DNA from: RAM1 sp041905405
GTDB lineage: Bacteria > Pseudomonadota > Gammaproteobacteria > Burkholderiales > Burkholderiaceae_C
Length of the DNA stretch: 64,000 nucleotides
Direction: 5' to 3'
Assembly (NCBI GenBank): GCA_041905405.1
Contig: JAYRLC010000002.1
Coordinates: 124,001 to 188,000, forward strand
Part shown: piece after piece, positions 43,642 to 51,697 of the stretch
Numbering within the stretch: the first letter of the stretch is position 1
How the letters are laid out: each line of letters opens with the position of its first letter
Notes under the pieces: generated by a model
Told to the model about the DNA's origin: nothing
Databases searched by the model: none
The model's input: the letters and a program-made list of their open reading frames with translations, nothing else
Program-made: the position numbers and the translations under genes

Positions 43642-45096
43642 ATGACCCTCCAGCAGTACATCTTGGACCATGCGCTGGACGCCATGCGCATCGCGGGCCA
43701 GAAGGTTGGCGCGGGCCGCGACCGCGCCATCGCCGTCTTCAACCCCTACACCAGCGAGCAGATCGGCAGCGTACCCAAGGCCACACTCGATGAAGTACGC
43801 GAGACCTACGCCAAGGCACACGCGTACCAGCCCAGGCTCACGCGCTTCGAGCGCGCGGCCATTCTGAACAAGGCGGCCGCCATCATCGCGTCGCGCCTGC
43901 AGGAAGTCGCCGACCTGATCACGGCCGAGGCCGGCCTGTGCCAGAAGGACGCGATCTACGAGGCCGGCCGCGTGAGCGACGTGCTGCTGTTCGGCGCGAA
44001 CGAGGTGCTCAAGGACGACGGCCAGATCTTCAGCTGCGACCTGACGCACCACGGCAAGAAGCGGCGCGTGTACACGCAGCGCTCGCCGCTTTTGGGCGTG
44101 ATCACGGCCATCACGCCGTTCAACCACCCGATGAACCAGGTGGCACACAAGGTCGTGCCCAGCATCGCGACCAACAACCGCATGGTGCTCAAGCCGTCGG
44201 AAAAGGTGCCGTTCTCGGCCATCCTGTTCGCCGACATCCTGTACGAGGCGGGGCTGCCGCCCGAAATGCTGAGCGTGATCACCGGCGACCCGCGCGAGAT
44301 CGCCGACGAGCTGATCACCAACGAGCACGTGGACCTGGTGACCTTCACCGGGGGCGTGTCGATCGGCAAGTACATCGCGCACAAGGCCGGCTACCGCCGC
44401 ATGGTGCTGGAGCTGGGCGGCAACGACCCCATCATCGTGATGGAAGACGCCGACATTGACGAAGCGTCCACGCTGGCCGTGCAGGGCAGCTACAAGAATT
44501 CGGGGCAGCGCTGCACAGCGATCAAGCGCATGCTGGTGCATGAGTCGGTGGCCGCACGGTTTGCCGAACAGGTGGCTGAGAAAACTCGCGCGTGGAAATA
44601 CGGCGACCCGATGGACAAGGCCAACGACATGGGCACCGTCATCGACGAGCCCGCCGCCATGCTGTTCGAGTCGCGTGTGAAGGAGGCGGTGGCGCAGGGT
44701 GCCAGGCTGCTCGTGGGCAACCAGCGCAAGGGCGCGCTGTACGCACCCACCGTGCTGGACAACGTGGACCCGCGCATGACCGTCGCGCTGGAAGAAACCT
44801 TCGGCCCTGTTTCGCCCATCATCCGGTTCAAGGATATCGACGACGCGATCCGCATCTCCAACGGCACGGCGTACGGGCTGTCGAGCTCGGTGTGCACCAA
44901 CCGGCTGGACTACATCACGCGCTTCGTCAGCGAGCTGCATGTCGGCTCGGTGAATGTGCGCGAGGTGCCGGGCTATCGGCTGGAGCTCACGCCGTTCGGC
45001 GGCATCAAGGACTCGGGCCTTGGGTACAAAGAGGGTGTTCAGGAAGCCATCAAGAGCTTCACCAACCTCAAGACGTATTCCCTGCCATGGGCCTGA
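43642..45096 (+). CDS. phnY: Phosphonoacetaldehyde dehydrogenase
   Basis: A 484-residue NAD-dependent aldehyde dehydrogenase that oxidises phosphonoacetaldehyde to phosphonoacetate. The catalytic cysteine is in NSGQRCTAIKRM, the glutamate in VLELGGNDPIIV, and the phosphonate-type arginine-rich patch (HHGKKRRVYTQRSP) is present. It lies 13 bp after phnA and its stop is inside the following HD-protein gene (45087-45096). Between PhnW and PhnA it forms the middle step of the AEP-to-acetate route. Confidence 0.92.
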   Translation: MTLQQYILDHALDAMRIAGQKVGAGRDRAIAVFNPYTSEQIGSVPKATLDEVRETYAKAHAYQPRLTRFERAAILNKAAAIIASRLQEVADLITAEAGLCQKDAIYEAGRVSDVLLFGANEVLKDDGQIFSCDLTHHGKKRRVYTQRSPLLGVITAITPFNHPMNQVAHKVVPSIATNNRMVLKPSEKVPFSAILFADILYEAGLPPEMLSVITGDPREIADELITNEHVDLVTFTGGVSIGKYIAHKAGYRRMVLELGGNDPIIVMEDADIDEASTLAVQGSYKNSGQRCTAIKRMLVHESVAARFAEQVAEKTRAWKYGDPMDKANDMGTVIDEPAAMLFESRVKEAVAQGARLLVGNQRKGALYAPTVLDNVDPRMTVALEETFGPVSPIIRFKDIDDAIRISNGTAYGLSSSVCTNRLDYITRFVSELHVGSVNVREVPGYRLELTPFGGIKDSGLGYKEGVQEAIKSFTNLKTYSLPWA

Positions 45097-45653
45097 GCCT
45101 GCAGGACATCGCCCAACTCTTCGCCGACAAGGGCGGCGAGCAGTACACCGGCGAGCCCGTCACGCAGCTGGAGCATGCGCTGCAAAGCGCGCTGCTGGCC
45201 GAGCAGGAAGGCGCCGACGATGCGCTGGTCACTGCCGCGCTGCTGCATGACCTGGGCCATCTGCTGCACGACCTGGGTGCGACACCGACACTGCAGGGCG
45301 TGGACGACGTGCACCAGTACCGCGCGCTGCCGTTCCTGCGCGGGCTGTTCGGCGACGACGTGCTGGGGCCGATCAAGCTGCATGTGGATGCCAAACGCTA
45401 CCTGTGCGCGACGCGACCGGAGTATTTCGCTTCGCTGTCCGACGACTCCAAACGTTCGCTGGCGCTGCAGGGTGGCATCTACAGCGCGGGGCAGGCACAG
45501 ACCTTCATCCGCCAGCCGGGCGCTGAAGCGGCCGTGCGCCTGCGCATCTGGGACGACCTGGCCAAGACCGAGGGCCTGCCCACGCCGCCGCTCTCACACT
45601 ACCTTCAACGTGCGCAACGCTGCGCCGTGAACGCGGGAACGTCCGCCGCATGA
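45087..45653 (+). CDS. Phosphonate-associated HD-domain protein
   Basis: A 188-residue HD-superfamily protein. The motif HDLGHLLHDLG in ALLHDLGHLL gives the paired histidine-aspartate metal site, and the later LHVDAKRYLCATRPEYFASLS segment is typical of the HDIG protein that occurs in phosphonate operons. A relative, PhnZ, is a di-iron oxygenase that splits 2-amino-1-hydroxyethylphosphonate into glycine and phosphate. PhnZ needs a hydroxylase partner (2-oxoglutarate oxygenase), which I do not find in the window. So the role here is either with an external hydroxylase or a different one. It overlaps phnY and the next gene. Confidence 0.85.
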   Translation: MGLSLQDIAQLFADKGGEQYTGEPVTQLEHALQSALLAEQEGADDALVTAALLHDLGHLLHDLGATPTLQGVDDVHQYRALPFLRGLFGDDVLGPIKLHVDAKRYLCATRPEYFASLSDDSKRSLALQGGIYSAGQAQTFIRQPGAEAAVRLRIWDDLAKTEGLPTPPLSHYLQRAQRCAVNAGTSAA

Positions 45654-46507
45654 CCCTCTCCTGGCCCGTCGTGGCGGCCGTGCTGTTTGGCGCGCTGCTG
45701 CACGCGAGCTGGAACGCACTGGTCAAGTCGAGCGACGACAAGGCGCTGGACACCGCCGTCATCCACCTGGTGGGTTCGTTCATCGGCATTCCGCTGCTGC
45801 TGGCCACGGGCCTGCCGCCGGTGGCCGCGTGGCCGTACATCGGCGCGTCCGTCGTGATCCACATCGCGTACTACATCGCGCTCACGGGTGCGTACAAGCA
45901 TGGCGACCTGGGGCTGACCTACCCGCTGATGCGCGGCGTGGGGCCGGTGCTGGTGGCGCTGTCGGCCACGCTGACGCTGGGTGAGTCGCTCACGCCCGTC
46001 GCCTGGGCCGGCGTGCTGGGCGTGTGCGGCGGCGTGCTGGTGCTGGGCCTGTCAAGGCACGCGCTGGACCAGCCCAAGGCGGTGGGGTTTGCGCTGGCGA
46101 ACGCGGTCGTGATCGCGATCTACACCGTGGTGGATGCACTGGGCGCGCGCACCGCCGTGCAACAGGGCGGCAACGCATTCCAGTACGTGGCGCTGCTGTT
46201 CGTGCTGGACGGCTGGCCGTTCGCGCTCATCGTGTTGCGCCGCCGCGGCATGGCGGTCGCGCTGCCGTATGCACGCGCGAGGCTGCCGGTGGCCACCTTC
46301 GCCGCAGCCGCGTCGGTCGGCTCGTACGGCATTGCGCTGTGGGCCATGACGCGTGCGCCGGTGGCCACGGTCGCCGCTTTGCGCGAAACGTCGGTGCTGT
46401 TCGCAGCGCTGCTGGGCACCTGGTTCCTGAAAGAAGCTTTCACGCTGCGTCGCGCCATCGGCACCGCGGTCATCGTCGCCGGCGTGATGGCACTAAGGCT
46501 GGGATGA
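45650..46507 (+). CDS. DMT-superfamily transporter of phosphonate clusters
   Basis: A 285-residue membrane protein with two EamA-like repeats (about ten membrane segments; PLMRGVGPVLVALSATLTLGE and ALRETSVLFAALLGTWFLKE mark the ends of the two repeats). It matches the putative transporter often located in phosphonate operons of Burkholderiales. Such exporters may relieve the cell of an intermediate or take up a substrate; direction is unknown. It overlaps the HD-protein gene by ATGA and precedes the flavoprotein gene by 4 bp, so it belongs to the phnA operon. Confidence 0.87.
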   Translation: MTLSWPVVAAVLFGALLHASWNALVKSSDDKALDTAVIHLVGSFIGIPLLLATGLPPVAAWPYIGASVVIHIAYYIALTGAYKHGDLGLTYPLMRGVGPVLVALSATLTLGESLTPVAWAGVLGVCGGVLVLGLSRHALDQPKAVGFALANAVVIAIYTVVDALGARTAVQQGGNAFQYVALLFVLDGWPFALIVLRRRGMAVALPYARARLPVATFAAAASVGSYGIALWAMTRAPVATVAALRETSVLFAALLGTWFLKEAFTLRRAIGTAVIVAGVMALRLG

Positions 46508-46511
46508 CACC

Positions 46512-48935
46512 ATGACACTTCCTTCACACGCACAGGTCGTCATCGTCGGCGGCGGCATCGTCGGCTGTTCGGTGGCCTACCACCTGGCCAAACTCGGCAT
46601 CACCGACGTGCTGCTGCTCGAACAGGGCCAGCTCACCAGCGGCACGACCTGGCACGCGGCAGGCCTGGTCGGCCAGATGCGGCCCAACCGCAGCATGACG
46701 GCCATGAGCAAGTACGGCATCGAGCTGTACTCCACGCTGGAACAGGAGACCGGCCTTGCCACCGGATGGAAGCAGTGCGGCAGCGTCAACGTCGCCCGCA
46801 CGCCGCAGCGCCTGAAGGTGCTGAAGAAGCAGGTGGCGCTGGCGCACAGCTTCGGCGTCGAATGCCACGAGATCAGCCCGGCCGAGGCCGGCGACAAGTA
46901 CCCTGTCATGCGCACCGACGACCTGGCCGGCGCGATCTGGCTGCCCGGCGACGGCAAGGCCAACCCGGCCGACCTGTGCATGTCGCTGGCCAAGGGCGCG
47001 CGCAACCGCGGCGTGACCATGCGCGAAGGCGTGGAGGTGATTGGTGTGATCACCGAGGACGGCCCGTCGGGCGCGCGCGCCGTGGGCGTGCGCACGGCCA
47101 AGGGTGAGGTGCGCTGCGAAACCTTGATCAACTGCGCGGGCCAGTGGGCGCGCCAGTTCGGCGCGCTGGCGGGCGTCAATGTGCCGCTGTACTCGGCCGA
47201 GCACTTCTACATCGTCACCGGCAAGATCCCCGGCGTGCACCCCATGCTGCCCGTCATGCGCGACCCCGACGGCTACATCTACTACAAGGAAGAGGTCGGC
47301 GGCCTGGTCATGGGTGGCTTCGAGCCGCAGGCCAAGCCGTGGAAGATGGACCCGATTCCCAGCACGTTCCAGTTCCAGCTTCTGGACGAGGACTGGGACC
47401 AGTTCGAGATCCTCATGACCAACGCCATGCACCGCACGCCGTGCCTGGAGACGGCCGAGATCAAGATGCTGCTCAATGGCCCCGAGAGCTTTACGCCCGA
47501 CGGCAACTTCATCCTGGGCGAGGCCCCGGGCCTGCGCAACTACTTCGTCTGCGCGGGCTTCAACTCCGCCGGTATCGCCAACAGCGGCGGCGCGGGCCGG
47601 CTCATGGCCGAGTGGATCGCGGCCGGCGAGCCGCCCATGGACGTGTGGGAGGTGGACATCCGCCGCTTCGGCCACTTCACCGGCAACCGCCGCGCGCTGT
47701 CCGAGCGCACCGGCGAGACGCTGGGCCTGCACTACGCCATGCGCTGGCCGCGGCAGGAACTGGAAACGGCGCGGCCGCTGCGCACGTCGCCGCTGTATGA
47801 CCTGTTGTCTGCCAGGGGCGCCGAGTTCGGCAGCAAGAACGGCTGGGAACGCGCCAACTATTTCAGGCCCGATGGCTCAGCGCGGCCCGACCACACGCTG
47901 GACACGCCGGGCTGGCTGCCCTGGATGCAGGCCGAGCAAAAGGCCACGCGCGAGGCCGTCGCGATCTACGACCAGACCTCGTTCAGCAAGCCCCTGCTGC
48001 AGGGCCGTGACGCGCTCGCCGTGCTGCAGCGCCTGTGCGCCAACGACATGGACGTGCCCGTGGGCAAGATGGTCTACACGCCCATGCTGAATGCGCGCGG
48101 TGGCATCGAAAGCGACCTGACCGTGATGCGGCAGGCCACGGACAAATTCCTGATCGTCACCGGCTCGGCGCAGACCGTGCGCGACTTCGACCGGATCAGC
48201 CGCCACATCGAGCAGGGCGAACACGCCGTGCTGACCGACGTGTCTGCGATGTTCAGCGTGCTGTCCGTCATGGGTCCCAAGGCGCGCGAACTGCTGGCCC
48301 GCGTGAGCCCCGACGACCTGTCGCCCGAGGGCCTGAAGTTCTCATGGACGAAAGAAATCGACCTGGGCCATGCGCGCGTGCGCGCCGCACGCATGAGCTA
48401 CGTGGGCGGGCCGGGCTTCGAGCTGTACGTGCCGGTGGAGATGGCACGCCATGTCTACCTGGCGCTGCAGGAGGCGGGTAGGGACCTGGGATTGAAAGAC
48501 GCCGGCTACTACGCGCTGGACGCGCTGCGCATCGAGCAGGGCCGCCGCGCCTGGGGCGCCGAGCTGGGGCCGGACGAAACGCCCTGGGAAGCGGGCCTGG
48601 CCTTCAGCGTCAAGCTGGACAAGCCCACGCGCTTCATCGGGCAAGAGGCGCTGCGCGCGGCGCAAGGCAAACCGCTGCGCAAGAAGCTGGTGACGCTGGT
48701 GTTCACCGACGCGCAGGCCTTCGCCTGGGGCGGCGAGCCCATCGTGCTGGACGGCGCGACGGTCGGCGAAATCTCGTCGGTCGGCTGGAGTCCGCTGGCC
48801 GGCGCCTGCGTGGCGCTGGGCTATGTGCGCGGCGCGGGCGCCAACATGGCGCATGACGGCACGCCGGCCCACATCGAGCTGTGGGGTGAGCGCGTGCCCG
48901 TGCGGCTGCACGACCAGTGGCCGCCGCGCGGCTGA
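46512..48935 (+). CDS. Dimethylglycine/sarcosine dehydrogenase-like flavoprotein
   Basis: An 807-residue two-part enzyme. The first ~430 residues are a DAO-type FAD domain (VVIVGGGIVGCSVAYHLAKLG) with the histidine that covalently holds FAD in dimethylglycine dehydrogenases (SGTTWHAAGLVGQ). The C-terminal part from about 440 is a GcvT-like aminomethyl domain that in relatives passes the oxidised methyl group to tetrahydrofolate. The likely reaction is oxidative demethylation of an N-methylated amine. Its place as the last gene of the phosphonate operon suggests an N-methylated aminoethylphosphonate or a glycine-type product, but that is inference; dimethylglycine or sarcosine are alternatives. 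Confidence 0.85.
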   Translation: MTLPSHAQVVIVGGGIVGCSVAYHLAKLGITDVLLLEQGQLTSGTTWHAAGLVGQMRPNRSMTAMSKYGIELYSTLEQETGLATGWKQCGSVNVARTPQRLKVLKKQVALAHSFGVECHEISPAEAGDKYPVMRTDDLAGAIWLPGDGKANPADLCMSLAKGARNRGVTMREGVEVIGVITEDGPSGARAVGVRTAKGEVRCETLINCAGQWARQFGALAGVNVPLYSAEHFYIVTGKIPGVHPMLPVMRDPDGYIYYKEEVGGLVMGGFEPQAKPWKMDPIPSTFQFQLLDEDWDQFEILMTNAMHRTPCLETAEIKMLLNGPESFTPDGNFILGEAPGLRNYFVCAGFNSAGIANSGGAGRLMAEWIAAGEPPMDVWEVDIRRFGHFTGNRRALSERTGETLGLHYAMRWPRQELETARPLRTSPLYDLLSARGAEFGSKNGWERANYFRPDGSARPDHTLDTPGWLPWMQAEQKATREAVAIYDQTSFSKPLLQGRDALAVLQRLCANDMDVPVGKMVYTPMLNARGGIESDLTVMRQATDKFLIVTGSAQTVRDFDRISRHIEQGEHAVLTDVSAMFSVLSVMGPKARELLARVSPDDLSPEGLKFSWTKEIDLGHARVRAARMSYVGGPGFELYVPVEMARHVYLALQEAGRDLGLKDAGYYALDALRIEQGRRAWGAELGPDETPWEAGLAFSVKLDKPTRFIGQEALRAAQGKPLRKKLVTLVFTDAQAFAWGGEPIVLDGATVGEISSVGWSPLAGACVALGYVRGAGANMAHDGTPAHIELWGERVPVRLHDQWPPRG

Positions 48936-48949
48936 ACCATCCGCCCCTC

Positions 48950-48990
48950 TTGCATAAAGGGGCCACAATTTCCGATAATATGTCCGGACA
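48950..48990 (+). promoter_or_regulatory. Promoter with GntR/UTRA-type operator
   Basis: TTGCAT (48950-48955), an 18-bp spacer and GATAAT (48974-48979) form a promoter for the deacetylase/CoA-transferase operon. Directly downstream is the perfect palindrome TGTCCGGACA (48981-48990), the best copy of a site found at four other promoters to the right. Binding there would block transcription start. Confidence 0.7.
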
Positions 48991-49011
48991 ACTTTACCGG
49001 AGCGCCGTCGC

Positions 49012-49908
49012 ATGCCCATGGATTTCAAACCCACGCCCAAACGCTATGCCTGGCCCGGCGACGCCCACCTGGCCCTGTCCATCGTGGTCAATGTCGAGGA
49101 AGGCGCTGAAGCCAACATCAACGACGGCGACAAGTACCCCGAGCCCGTGGACGAGATGGGTATCGCGCTCAAGCGGCCCGTGCGCAACTTTGGCAACGAA
49201 TCCAACTACCGCTACGGGATCACGCGCGGCGCCCCGCGCGTGATGCGCCTGCTGGAACAGCACGGCATCCGCGCCACGTTCACGGCCTGCGCGCTGGCGC
49301 TGGAGCGGGCCCCGGCGCTCGCACAGGAGATCGTGCGCCAGGGACACGAGGTCACGTCGCACGGTTACCGCTGGGCCCACCAGTTCCACATGAGCGAGGA
49401 CGAGGAACGCGCCTACATCCGCAAGGCCGTGGACTCGCTCACGCGCACCACGGGGCAGCGGCCCACGGGCTGGCTGTCGCGCTACCTGCTCACGCCGAAC
49501 ACGCGGCGCCTGCTGGCTGAAGAGGGCTTCCTGTACCACATGGACGACTACAGCGACGACGAGCCGTTCTGGGGCGAGGCCGGCGGCAAGCCCATCGTGA
49601 TCGTGCCCTACCAGGTGGACAACAACGACATGAAGATGTGGGCCGAGCCGTCGTACACGCCCGACCATTGGCTCAAGTACGCGATCGACAACCTGGACTG
49701 GGCGCTGCGCGAGGGCGCGACGCACCCGACCATGATGTCGCTGGGCCTGCACCTGCGCATCATCGGCCGGCCGGGCCGCGTCTGGGCGCTGGAGAAATTC
49801 CTGGCGTATGCGAAGCAGCGCAGCCAGGAGCCCCACGGCCCCTGGATCGCCACGCGCGAAGAGATCGCGCGGCACTTCGCGGCGCAGGTGCCGTACCGGG
49901 CTTCGTGA
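49012..49908 (+). CDS. Polysaccharide-deacetylase-fold hydrolase, allantoinase (PuuE)-like
   Basis: A 298-residue NodB-fold protein. Compared with true polysaccharide deacetylases it resembles cofactor-free or zinc-poor allantoinases of the PuuE type: YAWPGDAHLALSIVVNVEEGAE, NYRYGITRGAPRVMRLLEQHGIRATF, EVTSHGYRWAHQ and YHMDDYSDDEP. Such enzymes open cyclic ureides or imides such as allantoin. The gene is controlled by the operator at 48981-48990 and overlaps the CoA-transferase gene by GTGA, which points to a cyclic amide precursor that ends in an acid. The substrate itself cannot be named. ATG 49012 has GGAG 9 bp upstream. Confidence 0.82.
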   Translation: MPMDFKPTPKRYAWPGDAHLALSIVVNVEEGAEANINDGDKYPEPVDEMGIALKRPVRNFGNESNYRYGITRGAPRVMRLLEQHGIRATFTACALALERAPALAQEIVRQGHEVTSHGYRWAHQFHMSEDEERAYIRKAVDSLTRTTGQRPTGWLSRYLLTPNTRRLLAEEGFLYHMDDYSDDEPFWGEAGGKPIVIVPYQVDNNDMKMWAEPSYTPDHWLKYAIDNLDWALREGATHPTMMSLGLHLRIIGRPGRVWALEKFLAYAKQRSQEPHGPWIATREEIARHFAAQVPYRAS

Positions 49909-51197
49909 ACTCGCCCGCAGCAACGCCTTCATCGGCGTTGGATCTGGATTGGGCCACCCTCCTGCGCCCTGGCGACCATGTCGTGTGCTCTCACATGACG
50001 GGCGAGCCCGTCGCGCTGCTGAACGACCTGGCGGCCCGGGCCCCGCCGTTCGCGTTTTCGCTGACGCTGGGCGTGCCGTTCACCCAAGCCGTTGCCGGCC
50101 TGCCGCCCCAGGTTCAGGTCACCACCTTCGGCGGCATGGGCACGGCCGGGCGCATGGCGCGCAACCGGAGCTTGCGCATCGCCACCGTGCCCTACGGCCG
50201 CTGCGCGAGCGTGTACGACAGCGGCGCCGAGCCTGTGGACGTGGCGCTGGTCAGCCTGGTGCGCGGCGACGGCGGGCAGCTGTGGATCGCGGGGTCGCAC
50301 GGCTACATCGTCGAGGCCGCGCGCCGTGCCCGCTGCATCGTGGCCGAGGTCAACGCCGCCGCGCCGCGCGTGGCCGGGGCGCCCTGGCCCGCGGACCTCG
50401 CGCCGCATCGCGTTGTCGAGGTCTCGTACACCCCGCCGGTCGCTGCTGCCGCAAAGACCGGCCCGGTGGAGTCGGCCATCGGCGCGCATGTCGCGCCTCA
50501 CGTGGCCGACGGCGCCTGCCTGCAGGTGGGCATCGGCGCCATTCCGTCGGCCGTGTTGCAGGCCCTGGCGGGCCACCGCCACCTGGGCGTACACAGCGGC
50601 ATGTTCACCGACCCGCTGATGACACTGATGCAAGGCGGCGCGATCGACCATTCGCGCAAGCCAGCCGGCCAGCGACTGGCCGTCACAGGCTGCGTGTATG
50701 GCTCTGAAAGCCTGTACGCCTTTGCCGACCACAACCCCGCGCTATCGCTGCGCGAGCCGGGCTTCACGCACCACACGCAAGTGGTGGCACAGCTCCCCGA
50801 CTTCACCGCCATCAACAGCGCGGTCGAGGTGGACCTGCTGGGCCAGATGAATGCCGAGTGGCTGGCCGCGCCTGATGCGCCCGGTACGCCGCTGCAGCAC
50901 ATCGGCGGTGTGGGCGGGCTCAACGATTTCATGCGCGCGGCGCGTTTCGCGCCGCAGGGCCAGGCCGTCACCGCGCTACCCTCGCGCGCGGGCGGGCGGG
51001 CACGCATCGTGGCGCGGCTGTCGGGTCCGGCAACGGTATCGGCGCAAGACGCGGACCTGGTCGTGACCGAGCATGGGGTGGCGCAGCTGCGCGATGCGTC
51101 GCTGGGCGAGCGCGTGCAGCGCATGATCGCGATCGCCCATCCCGAGGACCGCGACCGGCTGCACCGCGAGGCACGTCTGTTGGGACTGCTGGTCTAA
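49905..51197 (+). CDS. Acetyl-CoA hydrolase/CoA-transferase family protein
   Basis: A 430-residue member of the Cat1/4-hydroxybutyrate CoA-transferase family. Seen: the N-terminal sensing half (PGDHVVCSHMTGEPVALL, TFGGMGTAGRMA), GACLQVGIGAIPSAVL, and the catalytic-side segment ADLVVTEHGVAQLRD. The active-site glutamate is probably in INSAVEVDLLGQMN. It would move CoA to an organic acid, fitting the other CoA-linked enzymes in this regulon. It starts with GTG at 49905, coupled to the deacetylase-like gene. Reading further upstream in frame goes into that gene and is rejected. Confidence 0.87.
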   Translation: MNSPAATPSSALDLDWATLLRPGDHVVCSHMTGEPVALLNDLAARAPPFAFSLTLGVPFTQAVAGLPPQVQVTTFGGMGTAGRMARNRSLRIATVPYGRCASVYDSGAEPVDVALVSLVRGDGGQLWIAGSHGYIVEAARRARCIVAEVNAAAPRVAGAPWPADLAPHRVVEVSYTPPVAAAAKTGPVESAIGAHVAPHVADGACLQVGIGAIPSAVLQALAGHRHLGVHSGMFTDPLMTLMQGGAIDHSRKPAGQRLAVTGCVYGSESLYAFADHNPALSLREPGFTHHTQVVAQLPDFTAINSAVEVDLLGQMNAEWLAAPDAPGTPLQHIGGVGGLNDFMRAARFAPQGQAVTALPSRAGGRARIVARLSGPATVSAQDADLVVTEHGVAQLRDASLGERVQRMIAIAHPEDRDRLHREARLLGLLV

Positions 51198-51292
51198 GTG
51201 TCCAGGCAACAAGCCGTCATCCCCGCGCAGGCGCACTGCTGTGCGGAATAAATCTGGCTGATATCGCCAAGTTCTTATGGCGCAAAGACAAA

Positions 51293-51309
51293 GCCGGCCT
51301 GCGGCCGGC
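51293..51309 (+). terminator. Possible terminator hairpin after the CoA-transferase gene
   Basis: GCCGGCC-TGC-GGCCGGC is a perfect 7-bp GC stem with a 3-nt loop 96 bp after the CoA-transferase stop. There is no T-tract, so termination is only a guess. Confidence 0.35.
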
Positions 51310-51364
51310 CGGCACTTGAAACGGCTGCTGCACGCGGCGGCGTTGGCGCACCACCCATGCCACT

Positions 51365-51612
51365 GCAAAGCCCCGCGTGCGGGCGCACCGGTCTGGGGGC
51401 GCCTCTGGGACGCCGAGCAGCGCAGCGGTGAGTGTCGGCGCGCGCAGCGCGCTTCGTGCTCTGGCTCGCCGAAGCTGTTTGAACGGAATGGAGCGAAGCG
51501 CAATGCAGTGAGTTCTTCGGCGCGACCGAACCGCGAGCAGCGCAGGGCAGTCGCCGCAGGCGACCGTTCCAGTGAAGCCCTCAGGCCGGTGCGCCCGCAC
51601 GCGGGGCTTTGC
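51365..51612 (+). repeat. Interspersed inverted-terminus element, copy C (248 bp)
   Basis: Arms 51365-51391 and 51586-51612 are perfect 27-bp inverted repeats, but their sequence (GCAAAGCCCCGCGTGCGGGC...) is unlike the arms of copies A and B. The interior still matches them (GGAATGGAGCGAAGCGCAAT, GAGTTCTTCGGCGC). The inner hairpin is GTCGCC-GCA-GGCGAC (51550-51564), replacing the GTTTTTGC stem of copies A and B at the same place. No protein is encoded. Confidence 0.85.
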
Positions 51613-51697
51613 CGCGAGGTCTAAAAACGTGACGGTGGCCAGCCGAGATTTATGCAGGACAGCAATGCGCGCAGGCGGGAATGACAGGTTCTGTGGT

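Larger units (their letters stand above)
51216..51685. repeat. Long imperfect inverted repeat enclosing copy C
   Basis: Left arm 51216-51260 and right arm 51640-51685 (GTCATCCCCGCGCAGGCG... against ...CGGGAATGAC) are about 45 bp each and pair imperfectly; both include ATAAATCT/AGATTTAT. They lie just inside the two convergent stop codons and enclose repeat copy C. Together these elements fill the whole 500-bp gene-free stretch 51198-51697. Confidence 0.65.

Noticed and set aside
48945..48963. GCCCCT...AGGGGC hairpin after the flavoprotein gene as terminator
   Set aside because: The stem is only 6 bp with a loop of about 8 nt, has no T-tract and overlaps the -35 element of the next promoter, so promoter is the better reading.
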